Source: Bilophila wadsworthia ATCC 49260 | GTDB lineage: Bacteria > Desulfobacterota > Desulfovibrionia > Desulfovibrionales > Desulfovibrionaceae | Length of the DNA stretch: 64,000 bases | Direction of reading: 5' to 3' | NCBI RefSeq assembly: GCF_000701705.1 | Contig: NZ_JNJP01000001.1 | Coordinates: 1 to 64,000, forward strand | Shown: in pieces, positions 52,618 to 62,263 of the stretch | How the letters are laid out: each line of letters starts with the position of its first letter | How positions within the stretch are numbered: the first letter of the stretch is position 1 | Notes under the pieces: generated by a model | Told to the model about the DNA's origin: nothing | The model's database searches: none | What the model saw: the letters and a program-made list of their open reading frames with translations, nothing else | Translations under genes and position numbers: made by a program

Positions 52618-54024
52618 TCACAGTCTCTCCTTTGCAGGAGGTAGGTGAACGGCACGGCCTTCCGCCGCCAACACGGCCTCTCGCAGGGCTTCGCCCAGGG
52701 TAGGATGCCCGTGTATTGTCGCCAGTACTTCATCCGAAGTCGCCTCCATACCGACGGCTAGACAGGCTTCAGAAATTAAATCCGTAGCACGGGGACCATA
52801 TATATGGACTCCAAGTATTTCCCTATGCGTTTTTCCCACCAGAACTTTAATCACCCCGTTTCCGCCGTTCATGATCAAAGCCCGCCCATTGGCTGCAAGC
52901 GGAAACACTCCCACATCATACGCTTTACCTACTCTCTGGGCCGCCTCCTCCGTCAGACCTGTACAAGCCAATTCCGGGCAGGAATATACACAGGAAGGAT
53001 TGGTTACGGCCTTGAATTCTGCCGAATGGCCAAGCGCATTTTCCGCCGCTACCTCTCCCTGCATGGAAGCGACATGAGCCAAGAGTATCTGACCGGTACA
53101 ATCCCCGACCGCATACACGCCGCTCCTGCTCGTCTCCATATGCATATTGACAAGGATCTGTCCGCGTTCGGTATCTATGCCGCACGCATCTAAACCGAGA
53201 GCTTCCGTATTCGCCTTACGGCCTACACAAAACAGCACGTTTTCACCAATAAGGATCTGTTCACCATTGTCAGCTTCTATATATACTGCGGCTTGTGCCC
53301 CCCTGTTTTCAATACGTATAACCTTAGCCCTGGTATGTATCCTCAGGCCTTTCCGTGCGAAATCCGCACGCAGCATCCCAACAAGCTCACCGTCCATCAT
53401 CGGCAAAATCTCATTTGCCATTTCAACTATATGAACATGGCTACCCAGCATACTGTATAGCGTTGCCATCTCCACACCGATGACGCCTCCCCCAATGATG
53501 ATCAAAGAGGCGGGAATGGTGTCCAAACCCAACGCTCCCGTACTGTCGATGCATTGCGGGCAATCAATCCCCGGGATGGGCGGTACGGCTGGTACTGACC
53601 CCGAGGCGATAATAATCCGATCAAACGTGAGTATCTGCTCGCCATCCTTAACGTTCACAATAAGTTTTTTTGAATCCAAGAACTGGGCCGTCCCTATAAT
53701 GACCTTGACGCCATTGGCCCGGAGCAAACCTTGAACCCCACCAATAAGCTTCCTCACTACAGCCGCTTTCCGCCGCTGCATCGCGGTAAAATCAAGTCGT
53801 ATATCTGTATAGACACCCCATTCTGAAGCGTTCTTGGCCTCATTATATAGTTCCGCACCGTGCAGCAGCGCCTTTGTAGGAATGCAGCCGACATTCAGGC
53901 AGGTTCCCCCCAACTGTTCCTTTTCAATCAGTGTGACGTCTGCCCCAAGTTGGGCCGCCCGAATAGCGGCCACATAACCGCCGGGGCCACCGCCAATGAC
54001 GGCGACCGTCGTTTTTTCTCTCAT
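52618..54024 (-). CDS. lpd: Dihydrolipoyl dehydrogenase (E3)
   Basis: 468 residues, full length. AAAGGAGG lies 5 bases upstream. FAD motif TVAVIGGGPGGYVAAIRAAQ; redox disulfide in GGTCLNVGCIPTKALLHGAE; NAD-binding SLIIIGGGVIGVEMATLYSM; second FAD strand GVYAVGDCTGQILLAHVASM; C-terminal His-Glu pair in ATIHGHPTLGEALREAVLAA. It reoxidises the dihydrolipoyl group of the E2 encoded at 58483 and passes electrons to NAD+. Unlike some acetoin-type E3 enzymes it lacks an extra lipoyl domain. It sits in the leftward operon with the lipoate ligase. Confidence 0.95.
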   Translation of the reverse strand: MREKTTVAVIGGGPGGYVAAIRAAQLGADVTLIEKEQLGGTCLNVGCIPTKALLHGAELYNEAKNASEWGVYTDIRLDFTAMQRRKAAVVRKLIGGVQGLLRANGVKVIIGTAQFLDSKKLIVNVKDGEQILTFDRIIIASGSVPAVPPIPGIDCPQCIDSTGALGLDTIPASLIIIGGGVIGVEMATLYSMLGSHVHIVEMANEILPMMDGELVGMLRADFARKGLRIHTRAKVIRIENRGAQAAVYIEADNGEQILIGENVLFCVGRKANTEALGLDACGIDTERGQILVNMHMETSRSGVYAVGDCTGQILLAHVASMQGEVAAENALGHSAEFKAVTNPSCVYSCPELACTGLTEEAAQRVGKAYDVGVFPLAANGRALIMNGGNGVIKVLVGKTHREILGVHIYGPRATDLISEACLAVGMEATSDEVLATIHGHPTLGEALREAVLAAEGRAVHLPPAKERL

Positions 54025-54208
54025 GATGTCCTCCTTTGTTGTTGGAATATTTCAGCATTGAAATGCTCTGTTCCGAATGCATATACAGAGAGCCATAAAC
54101 AGAATAATTTATGCAATCACACTCTATTACATGAATAACATTCTTTGGGCCCAATAAGGTGTCAAAGGCAGCCTGTTCTCAGCCGTGTACGAACCAAGGG
54201 CGAGCCAT

Positions 54209-54973
54209 CTAGACTTCGGGCCAAAAACACCTCGTCCCCGGTATTCCCGCACAACAGATCGGGGAAAAGGCCTCCAGAGCCAACGCATTCCGTACGGCTC
54301 TGTTCCAGCCCCAGCGATCACCTTCTTCACACGGAAGATGCGTTATCAGCACTCGAGACGGCCGCAAGATATGCCGCATGCGTTGACATGCCGTTTTGAC
54401 GGAAAACCAGGGAAAGGGAATCACCAGTAATGCCGGACAGGGGCAAAGCTCTGCCAGACGTTCCATATTTTCTTCGGAAAAAGCGGCATCCCCGGCAAAG
54501 ATAATGGAATGCGATCCTTCGACAATAAAAGCCAAATTCAGAATATCGGCATATTGCGGGCCTGCATGACGCAGGGCAACCGCCGTTACGCCCAGTCTCC
54601 CTTTGGAAAAGGAAACGGTATGCATAAGCTTCGGTTTTATACTGACAGGGCTGTCCATTTCAGGTGCCAACCGCGCTACTGCGTCGACCACCTGCGGACT
54701 GGAATAGACGGGCACATGAGGCCTCTCCAGCACAAAACGCGCAACGAGCCCAGCATCGAAATGATCTTCATGATGATGGGAAATGAGCATCATATCGACA
54801 CGTTCATAAGGCGGCCCGCCACGAATAATCGTTTGTGCCATATCCAGTGGAATACCTGCATATGGACGTTGTTCACCATTATTCAGGGCATCTATCAGGA
54901 TGCTGTGTCCATCTATCAGGACATGCAGGCCCATATTGGATAGACAATATACATCCAACCTTCGCTCAACCAT
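54209..54973 (-). CDS. MBL-fold metallo-hydrolase in the aco cluster
   Basis: ATG 54973 overlaps the lplA stop by 8 bases, giving 254 residues; an upstream TTG in frame is less likely. MBL motifs: MGLHVLIDGHSILIDALNNG, then VDMMLISHHHEDHFDAGLVA (HxHxDH metal site), AFIVEGSHSIIFAGDAAFSE and the late LITHLPCEEGDRWGWNRAVR. The HHHEDHFDAG pattern resembles L-ascorbate-6-phosphate lactonase/UlaG-like and other lactonase-type hydrolases. It is translationally coupled to the lipoate ligase, so it likely serves the same pathway, perhaps opening or deacylating the imported substrate. Substrate unknown. Confidence 0.78.
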   Translation of the reverse strand: MVERRLDVYCLSNMGLHVLIDGHSILIDALNNGEQRPYAGIPLDMAQTIIRGGPPYERVDMMLISHHHEDHFDAGLVARFVLERPHVPVYSSPQVVDAVARLAPEMDSPVSIKPKLMHTVSFSKGRLGVTAVALRHAGPQYADILNLAFIVEGSHSIIFAGDAAFSEENMERLAELCPCPALLVIPFPWFSVKTACQRMRHILRPSRVLITHLPCEEGDRWGWNRAVRNALALEAFSPICCAGIPGTRCFWPEV

Positions 54974-55967
54974 CGGAAAATCCGGATTCAAAATTAAATA
55001 GGCATTTCAGGATCTCTTCGCGCTTCAGAGTTCCGAAGCACATATCTATTGGCAGACGTGCCAAAGCCTCGTCCACATCCCGCACTTGATAACGAAGCCC
55101 GCACAGCTCCTTTGTCACCAAGGCGATATCGCCTCGAGCCATGAAATCTCCGAAGAAGGTGCAGTGCTCTATGATGCCATGCCGAATATCCAGCAGAGCC
55201 TCTACACTCCCTCCAGGAAATGTACATTTGTTACGGAAGGAAAAAGGAGGAGTTTCCCCGTAGTTCCAATCCCAGCTCAAATACTTGTTGGAGCGCAACT
55301 GCAGTACTGCCAGCTCATCGGCTTCCCGCAATACCAAATTTTGAGAGGAAAACCCTGAAGCCAACTGCCTTTGAAGGCGTTCCATAAAAGCCGATACAGA
55401 AACATCAGGAAGCCAGTCTTTAATATTGGCAACCCGCGCGCGAACGGATTTTGTGGCTTTTGACTGAAACTTTTCAGGTGTTACGCGAAGCGACCGGGAG
55501 AGCACATCCAGATTGACGTCAAAAAGCAATGTTCCGTGGTGAAGGATACGCTTTTTATAAATAGACTGCGCATTGCCGGATACCTTTCTTCCGTGGACGG
55601 AAAGATCATTGCGTCCGTCAAGCGTTACGGGAACCCCCATGACATTGAGAGCGGCGGCTATCGGCGCCATGAAGTCCACCATACGTTGACCCGCCACATC
55701 TTTCAGCCCAACGATAAAAGAAAAATTGACGTTGTTCAGATCATGATACACTGCACCGCCCCCACTGATACGGCGGATAATGTTGATGCCGTTCGCGTCG
55801 GCATAAGATCGGTCAATTTCTTCAGCCGTGTTCTGATTACGCCCTACAACAATCGTATTGTCGTTACGCCACAACAGCAGAACGTCCTCATCCCAACAGC
55901 TCAAGATATGCTCTTCAACGGCCAGATTGTAATATGGATCTGTACTCTCAAGGCGGTATAACCTCAT
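54966..55967 (-). CDS. lplA: Lipoate-protein ligase A
   Basis: The Met at 55967 with GGAGG 5 bases upstream gives 333 residues, the usual LplA length; 86 in-frame codons before it have no support. It starts MRLYRLESTDPYYNLAVEEH, has VVGRNQNTAEEID, the lipoyl-AMP-binding RRISGGGAVYHDLNNVNFSF, and SGNAQSIYKKRILHHGTLLF with the catalytic Lys region. It attaches lipoate to E2 in two steps using ATP. It heads the leftward operon (lplA-metallo-hydrolase-lpd-SDR) behind its own -24/-12-like element, so lipoylation is co-induced with the E2 it modifies. Confidence 0.9.
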   Translation of the reverse strand: MRLYRLESTDPYYNLAVEEHILSCWDEDVLLLWRNDNTIVVGRNQNTAEEIDRSYADANGINIIRRISGGGAVYHDLNNVNFSFIVGLKDVAGQRMVDFMAPIAAALNVMGVPVTLDGRNDLSVHGRKVSGNAQSIYKKRILHHGTLLFDVNLDVLSRSLRVTPEKFQSKATKSVRARVANIKDWLPDVSVSAFMERLQRQLASGFSSQNLVLREADELAVLQLRSNKYLSWDWNYGETPPFSFRNKCTFPGGSVEALLDIRHGIIEHCTFFGDFMARGDIALVTKELCGLRYQVRDVDEALARLPIDMCFGTLKREEILKCLFNFESGFSDG

Positions 55968-56021
55968 AACGTCCTCCCACAAGCCCATTCTCAAGCCGTA
56001 AAACGATTTCCCCTCACATAA

Positions 56022-56037
56022 AGCAATATCCATACCG
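56022..56037 (-). promoter_or_regulatory. Sigma-54-like promoter of the lplA-lpd-SDR operon
   Basis: On the minus strand the sequence is CGGTATGGATATTGCT, with GG and GC correctly spaced and a good TTGCT half; the first T is C. It is 55 bases before lplA and faces away from the acoA promoter. Confidence 0.55.
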
Positions 56038-56265
56038 ACATCGCCGCCATTCTCTACTTCAGTATTTATATTGTAGTTATAGTATGTTATGAGACATAAA
56101 AAAGAATATGCCGTCAAACGGACATAGGCTGGGGGGGAGAAAAAATGAAAGCTGTACATTTTTGCTGCACACAACTGTAAAAGAAGATTAACAGTATGCT
56201 CCCCTCCCAACGTACGGCAGTTCATATTATGATTTAATCATTTGAATTTATAAGATATATTATTT

Positions 56266-56281
56266 TGGTATCATCTTTGCT
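56266..56281 (+). promoter_or_regulatory. Sigma-54 (-24/-12) promoter of acoABC
   Basis: TGGTATCATCTTTGCT has correct spacing and a full TTGCT half. It lies 51 bases before the E1-alpha start. The activator is probably the one whose end is at 63597. Confidence 0.78.
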
Positions 56282-56331
56282 TTGCCTGTGGCGATTCATA
56301 ATCCCCATCATTCAACTGGTATTCGGAGGAA

Positions 56332-57294
56332 ATGATGTCGCACGAAACGGACCAAAAGACATTGGCGGAGCAGTTCTATGCCACCATGCTGCGGGCAAGG
56401 CGCTTTGAAGAGGAAGCCTTTGAATTCTATAAAAAGGGAATGATGCCCGGCATGGCGCATCTGTACCTGGGAGAGGAAGCCGTAGCGGTCGGCGTGTGTA
56501 CGGCTCTAAAACCGGAAGACTGTATCGGCAGTACACATCGCGGACATGGCCACCTTGTCGCCCGAGGTGCGGACATGGGGCGCATGATGGCAGAAATTTT
56601 GGGCAAAAAAACAGGATATTCCAAAGGGAAAGGCGGCACTATGCACATCATGGCCCGAGACAGGGGGATCTTGGGGGCAAATGGCATTGTGGGCGCGGAG
56701 CTCCCCATATCCACCGGTGCGGCCTATGCCTTCAAATTGCGCAAAGAACCCCGCGTGTCCGTTGTCTTCTTCGGGGATGGAGCATCCAATCAGGGCACTT
56801 TCCACGAAAGTATCAACATGGCGGCGGCATGGGATCTTCCTATCGTCTATGTCATCGAAAACAACAGGTATGCGATCTCAACCGGATTCACGAGGGTGAC
56901 CAAGGAACATCGGCTCTCCAACCGTGCCCTGGCATACAGCATCCCGGGAGAAACGGTCGACGGCAATGATGTGTTTGCCGTGTATGAAGCGGCCTCCAAA
57001 GCGGTGGAACGTGCCCGGAGAGGTGAGGGCCCGACCCTGCTCGAGTGTCTGACGTACCGCTGGCAAGGGCATAACGTGGGGGATCCCGGCAAATACCGCC
57101 CCGACGACGAAGTCGCAGAATGGAAATCCAGAGATCCCCTTAGACTGCTGGAACGTTCCGGCATTCTGTCCGAACAGGAAATTTCCGCCATCCGTTCCGA
57201 TGTGGAAGCAGAGATCGCCGATATGTGCGCATTCGCCGCAGAAAGCGAATACCCCCCCCTCTCGGAACTCGGTACAGATGTCTTTGTGGATTAG
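56332..57294 (+). CDS. acoA: Acetoin/2-oxo acid dehydrogenase E1 alpha subunit
   Basis: 320 residues, the size of AcoA rather than pyruvate dehydrogenase E1-alpha. GGAGG is adjacent to ATG 56332; the ATG three bases later is an equal choice. TPP features: GHGHLVARGADMGRMMAEIL, SKGKGGTMHIMARDRGILG, then the diphosphate-binding FFGDGASNQGTFHESINMA and YVIENNRYAISTGFTRVTKE. With E1-beta it should decarboxylate or cleave the substrate (acetoin or a 2-oxo acid) and transfer the acyl group to E2 lipoate. The acetoin-type identity is supported by length, gene order and the linked SDR, but the true substrate is open. Confidence 0.9.
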   Translation: MMSHETDQKTLAEQFYATMLRARRFEEEAFEFYKKGMMPGMAHLYLGEEAVAVGVCTALKPEDCIGSTHRGHGHLVARGADMGRMMAEILGKKTGYSKGKGGTMHIMARDRGILGANGIVGAELPISTGAAYAFKLRKEPRVSVVFFGDGASNQGTFHESINMAAAWDLPIVYVIENNRYAISTGFTRVTKEHRLSNRALAYSIPGETVDGNDVFAVYEAASKAVERARRGEGPTLLECLTYRWQGHNVGDPGKYRPDDEVAEWKSRDPLRLLERSGILSEQEISAIRSDVEAEIADMCAFAAESEYPPLSELGTDVFVD

Positions 57295-57475
57295 GGCAAC
57301 TCAACCCGCTCCAGATCCTTTCCATTTTTAAGATATTGCAAAGTCAGGCTCCGGGATATCAGGAAAACATTCCTGCCGCGACTCGAGAAGGCCTTCCGGC
57401 TTTGAAAAGACGTTTGTTCAAAGCCAATCTGCTTCAGGTGCTGTTGCCCTATTCTTTTAGACAAGGTTGGTCGAT

Positions 57476-58456
57476 ATGAGAGAGCTGTTGTACAAAGACG
57501 CCATCCGCGAAGCGATGGATGAAGAACTGGCAAGGGACGAACGCGTATTTCTGATTGGGGAGGACGTCGGCATCTTCGGGGGATCTTTCAAATGCTCCGT
57601 CGGATTACGGGACAAGTACGGCGATATGCGGTGCAAGGATGCGCCGATTTCCGAAGCGGGCATCGTGGGAACCGGCGTGGGAGCGGCTATTGTGGGAATG
57701 CGCCCCATAGTCGAAATCATGTACGCGGATTTCTTGTTGGTCTGCATGGATCAAATTTGCAATCAGGCCGCCAAAATCAACTATATGTCCGGCGGGCAGA
57801 TCCACGTGCCTTTGGTGATCCGGACCCCCATGGGTGGCGGGAGAGCCCTTGCCGCACAGCATTCCCAATGCCTGCATGCATGGGTAGCCAATTGCCCCGG
57901 GCTCAAGATCGCCCTGCCCTCCACCGCACGGGAAGCCAAGGGACTCCTCAAAAGCGCGATCCGTGATGATAACCCCGTACTGATCTTTGAACACAAAGCC
58001 ATGTACAACATGAAGTTCGATGATCTGCCCGCTCCGGAAGCCGACGAACTGATCCCGCTCGGTAAGGCCCGCATAGTCTCCGAAGGCTCGGACATCACCG
58101 TCGTGTCCTGTTCCCTCATGACCTTGAAATGCGAAAAGGCCGCGATGGAGCTCTCCAAAGAGGGTATCTCCGTCGAACTGATCGACTTGCGCACCATTAC
58201 GCCGTTGGATACGGGAACCATCATCGATTCCGTCCGGAAAACGGGCCGTCTGCTGGTCGTTGACGAAGGGCACACCAGTTACGGGATCACGGGAGAAATC
58301 ATCGCCCGGATCATGCCTGACGTGTTCTACTCCCTAGAAGCTCCGGCCCAACGCCTGTGTACGCCAGACATCCCTATCCCCTTCACCCCTCGCCTTGAGC
58401 AAGCGATGCAGCCTAACGAGACGACCATCGCCGCCAAAATTCGGGAAATGCTGTAA
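57476..58456 (+). CDS. acoB: Acetoin/2-oxo acid dehydrogenase E1 beta subunit
   Basis: ATG 57476, with AAGG 9 bases upstream, gives 326 residues; the TTG at 57467 directly abuts the AAGG and is rejected. Features: YKDAIREAMDEELARDERVF, LIGEDVGIFGG (TPP-side loop), GAAIVGMRPIVEIMYADFLL, VPLVIRTPMGGGRALAAQHS and the C-terminal FYSLEAPAQRLCTPDIPIPF. Forms the alpha2-beta2 E1 with acoA and provides the glutamate that activates TPP (Glu in LIGEDVG). It follows acoA after a 180-base gap and precedes acoC by 26 bases. Confidence 0.92.
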   Translation: MRELLYKDAIREAMDEELARDERVFLIGEDVGIFGGSFKCSVGLRDKYGDMRCKDAPISEAGIVGTGVGAAIVGMRPIVEIMYADFLLVCMDQICNQAAKINYMSGGQIHVPLVIRTPMGGGRALAAQHSQCLHAWVANCPGLKIALPSTAREAKGLLKSAIRDDNPVLIFEHKAMYNMKFDDLPAPEADELIPLGKARIVSEGSDITVVSCSLMTLKCEKAAMELSKEGISVELIDLRTITPLDTGTIIDSVRKTGRLLVVDEGHTSYGITGEIIARIMPDVFYSLEAPAQRLCTPDIPIPFTPRLEQAMQPNETTIAAKIREML

Positions 58457-58482
58457 CAACGCGGCATGAAAGGAGCTGTGAC

Positions 58483-59871
58483 ATGGCTGAGATCATTGTT
58501 ATGCCCAAACTCGGTTTCAATCAGGAAGAGGGCGAACTGGTCAAATGGCACAAGCAGGTCGGCAATCCGATCAACAAAGGTGATCTGCTGTTTGAAACCA
58601 ATACGGATAAAACAACAATGCCGGTGGAAGCCACCCGTGATGGCATCCTCCTGAAAATACTTGTTGCTGAAGGCGAAGCCGTTCCGGTCTTCACGCCCAT
58701 CGCGGTGGTAGGCGACGCGGGAGAAGATGCTGATGCCGCTCTGTCTGCCGCCGCCATCGGACAGGATGCGCCCGGCCAAGAACCAAATGCGCATACAAAC
58801 GAAGAGCCAGCCTCAGAAGGCTCACTCGGTTTGGAAGGCCTGAAGGCCTTTCGTCTGTCCCCCAAGGCTCAAAAGCTGATGCGGGACAGGAGGATCGAAC
58901 CAGCTTGTCTAGCCCTTGTCACCGGAACGGGATTTCAGGGGGGCATCACCGCACGCGATATCCTTCTTTCAGGAGTATTGGAAAATGCCGCTGAACCCAA
59001 GAACAGAAGTTCTCCTCTGGCCCGTAAGGTCGCGGAAGAGCATGGCATAGATCTGGCCTCCGTCACGGGAACCGGCATTGCGGGCAAGGTCATGTGCACC
59101 GATGTGGAACAGGCCATAGCTTCTCCCTGCGTCTCGGAAGCGCTTTCGGCTCATTCTTTTGTGACTGCCGGGCCGAAAGTTTTGCGCACCGCACCATACA
59201 CCGGCCTGCGCAAAATCATAGGCGATCGTTTAAGCCAAAGCCTGTTCACAGCACCGCATCTGTATTTCACGGAAAATGTGGATATGGGAGAATGCTTGGC
59301 CTTCCGTAAGCGGATAAACGAACTCCCGGAAAACAAGGTAGCCATGTCCGATCTGCTGATCAAGGCCGTCAGCAAGTCCCTCCAAGAATATCCGAACATC
59401 AATGCTTCCCTACATGACGGAACCATCGTCACCTACCAAAGTATCAATATCGGCATGGCGGTAGCGGGAGACAAAGGTCTGATCGTACCCGTTGTCAAGG
59501 ATACGCAAGAAAAGCCCCTCAGCAAGATCGCCTCCGAAACCCGCGATCTGGTGGAACGGGCTAAATCCGGCACGTTGGTGCCGGAAGAATACTCAGGCGG
59601 CACCTTCAGTATCTCCAATTTGGGCATGTTCGGCATAGAAAATTTCACCGCCATCATCAACCCTCCGGAAGCAGCCATTCTGGCCGTCAGCTCCGTCCGG
59701 AAAAAGGCTGTGATAACACTGGACGAGCACGGCGAAGACGCCATGGCCATCCGTCCCATGATGTCCATCCAACTATCCGTCGATCATCGGCTTATCGACG
59801 GCCTGCTCGCCGTTCAATTCCTCGCCTGCCTTAAGGATCTTCTGGAACATCCGTTGGCGATCGTGCTGTAA
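58483..59871 (+). CDS. acoC: E2 acyltransferase with one lipoyl and two E3-binding domains
   Basis: 462 residues. The lipoyl domain spans 1-75 with the modified Lys in ETNTDKTTMPVEATRDG. Two peripheral-subunit-binding domains follow: RLSPKAQKLMRDRRIEPACL with TGTGFQGGITARDILLSG (about 120-165), and SPLARKVAEEHGIDLASVTG with TGIAGKVMCTDVEQAI (about 180-215). The catalytic domain ends in LSVDHRLIDGLLAVQFLACL with the DHRxxDG motif. It transfers the acyl group to CoA. Most E2s have one binding domain; two in tandem is less common and may let the complex hold E1 and E3 together. Confidence 0.9.
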   Translation: MAEIIVMPKLGFNQEEGELVKWHKQVGNPINKGDLLFETNTDKTTMPVEATRDGILLKILVAEGEAVPVFTPIAVVGDAGEDADAALSAAAIGQDAPGQEPNAHTNEEPASEGSLGLEGLKAFRLSPKAQKLMRDRRIEPACLALVTGTGFQGGITARDILLSGVLENAAEPKNRSSPLARKVAEEHGIDLASVTGTGIAGKVMCTDVEQAIASPCVSEALSAHSFVTAGPKVLRTAPYTGLRKIIGDRLSQSLFTAPHLYFTENVDMGECLAFRKRINELPENKVAMSDLLIKAVSKSLQEYPNINASLHDGTIVTYQSINIGMAVAGDKGLIVPVVKDTQEKPLSKIASETRDLVERAKSGTLVPEEYSGGTFSISNLGMFGIENFTAIINPPEAAILAVSSVRKKAVITLDEHGEDAMAIRPMMSIQLSVDHRLIDGLLAVQFLACLKDLLEHPLAIVL

Positions 59872-60320
59872 ACTTCCCGCCATTCCGACAAACACCCTCC
59901 TGAGGCGTCGTGCCTGCGGCGAACGCTCGGGAGGGCGTTCATGTTTCCGCCGCTGCAGGTATTCCCTGAACACGAACTCAACAGGGTAAAGAATCGTGTA
60001 CAACGCAAAGGACATGAACCAGACTCAGCGCTTGCAGCTGCGGCATCCACTGTACGTCCTTATCCCCGCTCCAACAGATAGAGATAAAAACAAGGCGACA
60101 TTCCTTGAGTTGAAACTCCATCAAAAGGCTCCTGTGTCGAACCTTAAACATTTTCATTTTGAAAAAAGAACGACACTGACTCCAAATAGGAATTCAGCAC
60201 GATCCAATGCGGCGTGAGATCAGATGAAAACAGCGTACTGCTTGACCGAGGGATTGGGAGTATCCAGTATTTCAAGTGCATACCAGCCCTAAAGGGTTTC
60301 ACCCAGCCGCAACAGAACAG
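59872..60320. other. Intergenic region
   Basis: Contains an imperfect hairpin at about 59897-59937 (CCCTCC/GGAGGG arms) that may end acoABC. The rest has no supported gene. Confidence 0.45.
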
Positions 60321-60360
60321 CAAAAAAACCGCCCTGTACATGTCGGGACGGTTTTTTTGC
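60321..60360. terminator. Bidirectional terminator after the TRAP operon
   Basis: An A-run, a CCG-arm imperfect stem and a T-run (AAAAAAACCG...CGGTTTTTTT) suit both strands; it sits 20 bases past the dctM stop. Confidence 0.75.
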
Positions 60361-60380
60361 CTTTGGGGCCACACTTATTA

Positions 60381-61676
60381 TCAGAAGTATCCGAAGAAGT
60401 GAGGCAAGAACAAGGATATTTGAGGAACAAAGGTGATGAGCAGAGAACAGAACAGTAAGACAATGATGTAAGGCAAGACCCCCACGGCAACTTTCTCCAC
60501 CGGTATATTAGCGATACGCGATGAAACGAACAGATTGACTCCGAGTGGTGGCGTCAACAGAGCGATTTCATTGGAAACGACAAGGATAATGCCAAAGTGG
60601 ATAGGATCTACCCCTACATGGATCACAACGGGGAGCAACACCGGAACCAGAATGATAAGGGTGGCCAACGTTTCCAAAAACATGCCCAAGAGAAAAAGCA
60701 TAGCCTGAATGAGGAGAAGAATGACATACTTGTCTTGAGAAATGCTGAGAAAGATATTGGCCAGCCGTTGAGGAGCCTGCTCGATGGTAAGGATTTTTCC
60801 AAATAACGTGGAAGCCCCCACTATCAGAAGGACAACGCCGCACAGCATTGCCCCTTCAAGAAGGGCTGCATAAATCTTTTTCGCATTCAGGGCGCGGTTG
60901 ATGACACCACCTACAAACAGCGACCAGATGATTGCGACGATTGAAGCTTCCACCGGAGTGCATATGCCTGAGTATATGGAACCCAAGATGATAAACGGGG
61001 TAAGCAGCGAAAAAATATTTCTGAAACAGATCTTCAGAAAGATAACGGCGCTGAATGGAGGAAGCCCCACATCGATGCCCACTTTATCACGTTTGGCAAG
61101 AGACCAAGCCGTAAGTATCAAAGCAAAGGCGACGATAAAGCCGGGAATAAAGCCTGCGGTAAACAATCCCGTAATGGATACATTGCCGATGATGCCGTAA
61201 ATAATGAGTGGATTGCTGGGTGGGATCAGGATGCCCACGGTTCCGCCGGAAGAAGAGACGGACGCCGCGTATTGAGGTGAATACCCCTGGCGCAGCATAG
61301 ACGGAATCAACAGCGTTCCCACAGCCGCGACCGTCCCCGGCCCCGAACCCGAGATGGCGGCGAAGAAGGTGCAGGCCATGATCGTCGTGATCCCGAGCCC
61401 GCCATACATGCGCCCCACCAGCATCTTGACGACATCAATGATTTGCCCCGTTACGCCGCCCTGCTCCATTAAGGTTCCCGCTACGACAAAACAAGGAATG
61501 GCCAATAGCGGAAAGGAGTTGAGCCCCTCAAAAAGCGCATTGTGGATAACTGTCAGAGGCAGGCTCGAAAAAACGAACAACGAAATCATGGTCGAGGAAA
61601 TCAACACCATATAGACAGGTACACCAAACAGCAGGAGTACCACCAGACTGATCAACAAGATGCTAAGCGTATCCAT
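60381..61676 (-). CDS. dctM: TRAP transporter large membrane subunit (DctM)
   Basis: 431 residues, twelve or so hydrophobic segments. Family motifs are GGVTGQIIDVVKMLVGRMYG, FFAAISGSGPGTVAAVGTLL, then SSSGGTVGILIPPSNPLIIY and TPPLGVNLFVSSRIANIPVE. It forms the channel of a tripartite, Na+-driven high-affinity carboxylate importer. The start overlaps the dctQ stop by 14 bases, so translation is coupled. Transported substrate is unknown, but the location beside the acetoin-type dehydrogenase suggests it feeds that pathway. The last gene of the operon. Confidence 0.93.
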   Translation of the reverse strand: MDTLSILLISLVVLLLFGVPVYMVLISSTMISLFVFSSLPLTVIHNALFEGLNSFPLLAIPCFVVAGTLMEQGGVTGQIIDVVKMLVGRMYGGLGITTIMACTFFAAISGSGPGTVAAVGTLLIPSMLRQGYSPQYAASVSSSGGTVGILIPPSNPLIIYGIIGNVSITGLFTAGFIPGFIVAFALILTAWSLAKRDKVGIDVGLPPFSAVIFLKICFRNIFSLLTPFIILGSIYSGICTPVEASIVAIIWSLFVGGVINRALNAKKIYAALLEGAMLCGVVLLIVGASTLFGKILTIEQAPQRLANIFLSISQDKYVILLLIQAMLFLLGMFLETLATLIILVPVLLPVVIHVGVDPIHFGIILVVSNEIALLTPPLGVNLFVSSRIANIPVEKVAVGVLPYIIVLLFCSLLITFVPQISLFLPHFFGYF

Positions 61677-62181
61677 CCGTGTCCTCCTCCCCGACGTTCT
61701 TCACCAATGAATACAGCGTCCCTTCCTTTATCCTCCGTAAATAGATCTCTATGATTCGCCAGCTCGTCAGAAGAAACGTACAAGGAATGATCATTTCAAC
61801 GTGGGCTTTGACAATACCAAGCGTCGGTGAGATTTCAGGGAATTCATAGTTCTCGCGGATAACCTCCCAAGCGTACCATGCAATCATCACATTGAAAGCA
61901 ACACAAATCATGTCGGATAGGATACGGAAAAACAACCGCATCTTCAGCGGCATTTTCAGGAACTGTGCCGTAATACGCACCTGAGCAAGGCGTTTGGTCG
62001 CCAGGCTCATACCGATATACACAGTCCAAATAAAACAATACCTACTCAGCTCTTCAGTCCATGCAAGGGCTGATCCCCAAATCATACGGATGCTGACTTG
62101 CAGAGCCAGACAGAGTATCATACCAGCGCACAAAGTTACACACAAATACTCTTCAAAATTATCATATATTGTCCGGAGCAT
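61663..62181 (-). CDS. dctQ: TRAP transporter small membrane subunit (DctQ)
   Basis: The Met at 62181 gives 172 residues; AGGAGG lies 11 bases upstream. Four membrane helices: LCVTLCAGMILCLALQVSIR, RYCFIWTVYIGMSLATKRLA, FFRILSDMICVAFNVMIAWY and VEMIIPCTFLLTSWRIIEIY. TEELSRYCFIWTVYIG is the usual DctQ signature with the aromatic and Glu. It links the binding protein and the large subunit in the inner membrane. Overlaps dctM. Confidence 0.9.
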   Translation of the reverse strand: MLRTIYDNFEEYLCVTLCAGMILCLALQVSIRMIWGSALAWTEELSRYCFIWTVYIGMSLATKRLAQVRITAQFLKMPLKMRLFFRILSDMICVAFNVMIAWYAWEVIRENYEFPEISPTLGIVKAHVEMIIPCTFLLTSWRIIEIYLRRIKEGTLYSLVKNVGEEDTDGYA

Positions 62182-62222
62182 GGGGTAGGCGACCTCCTGA
62201 GTAAAGACGGCGGAAATGCCGA

Positions 62223-62249
62223 CGGCCTCCTGAAGGCACAAGGAGGCCG
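62223..62249 (-). promoter_or_regulatory. Intercistronic hairpin between dctP and dctQ
   Basis: A perfect 9-bp stem (CGGCCTCCT and complement) with a 9-nt loop directly after the dctP stop. It may protect the dctP message or reduce dctQM expression. There is no T-run after it on the minus strand. Confidence 0.5.
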
Positions 62250-62263
62250 CCGAAAAAAGAGGG

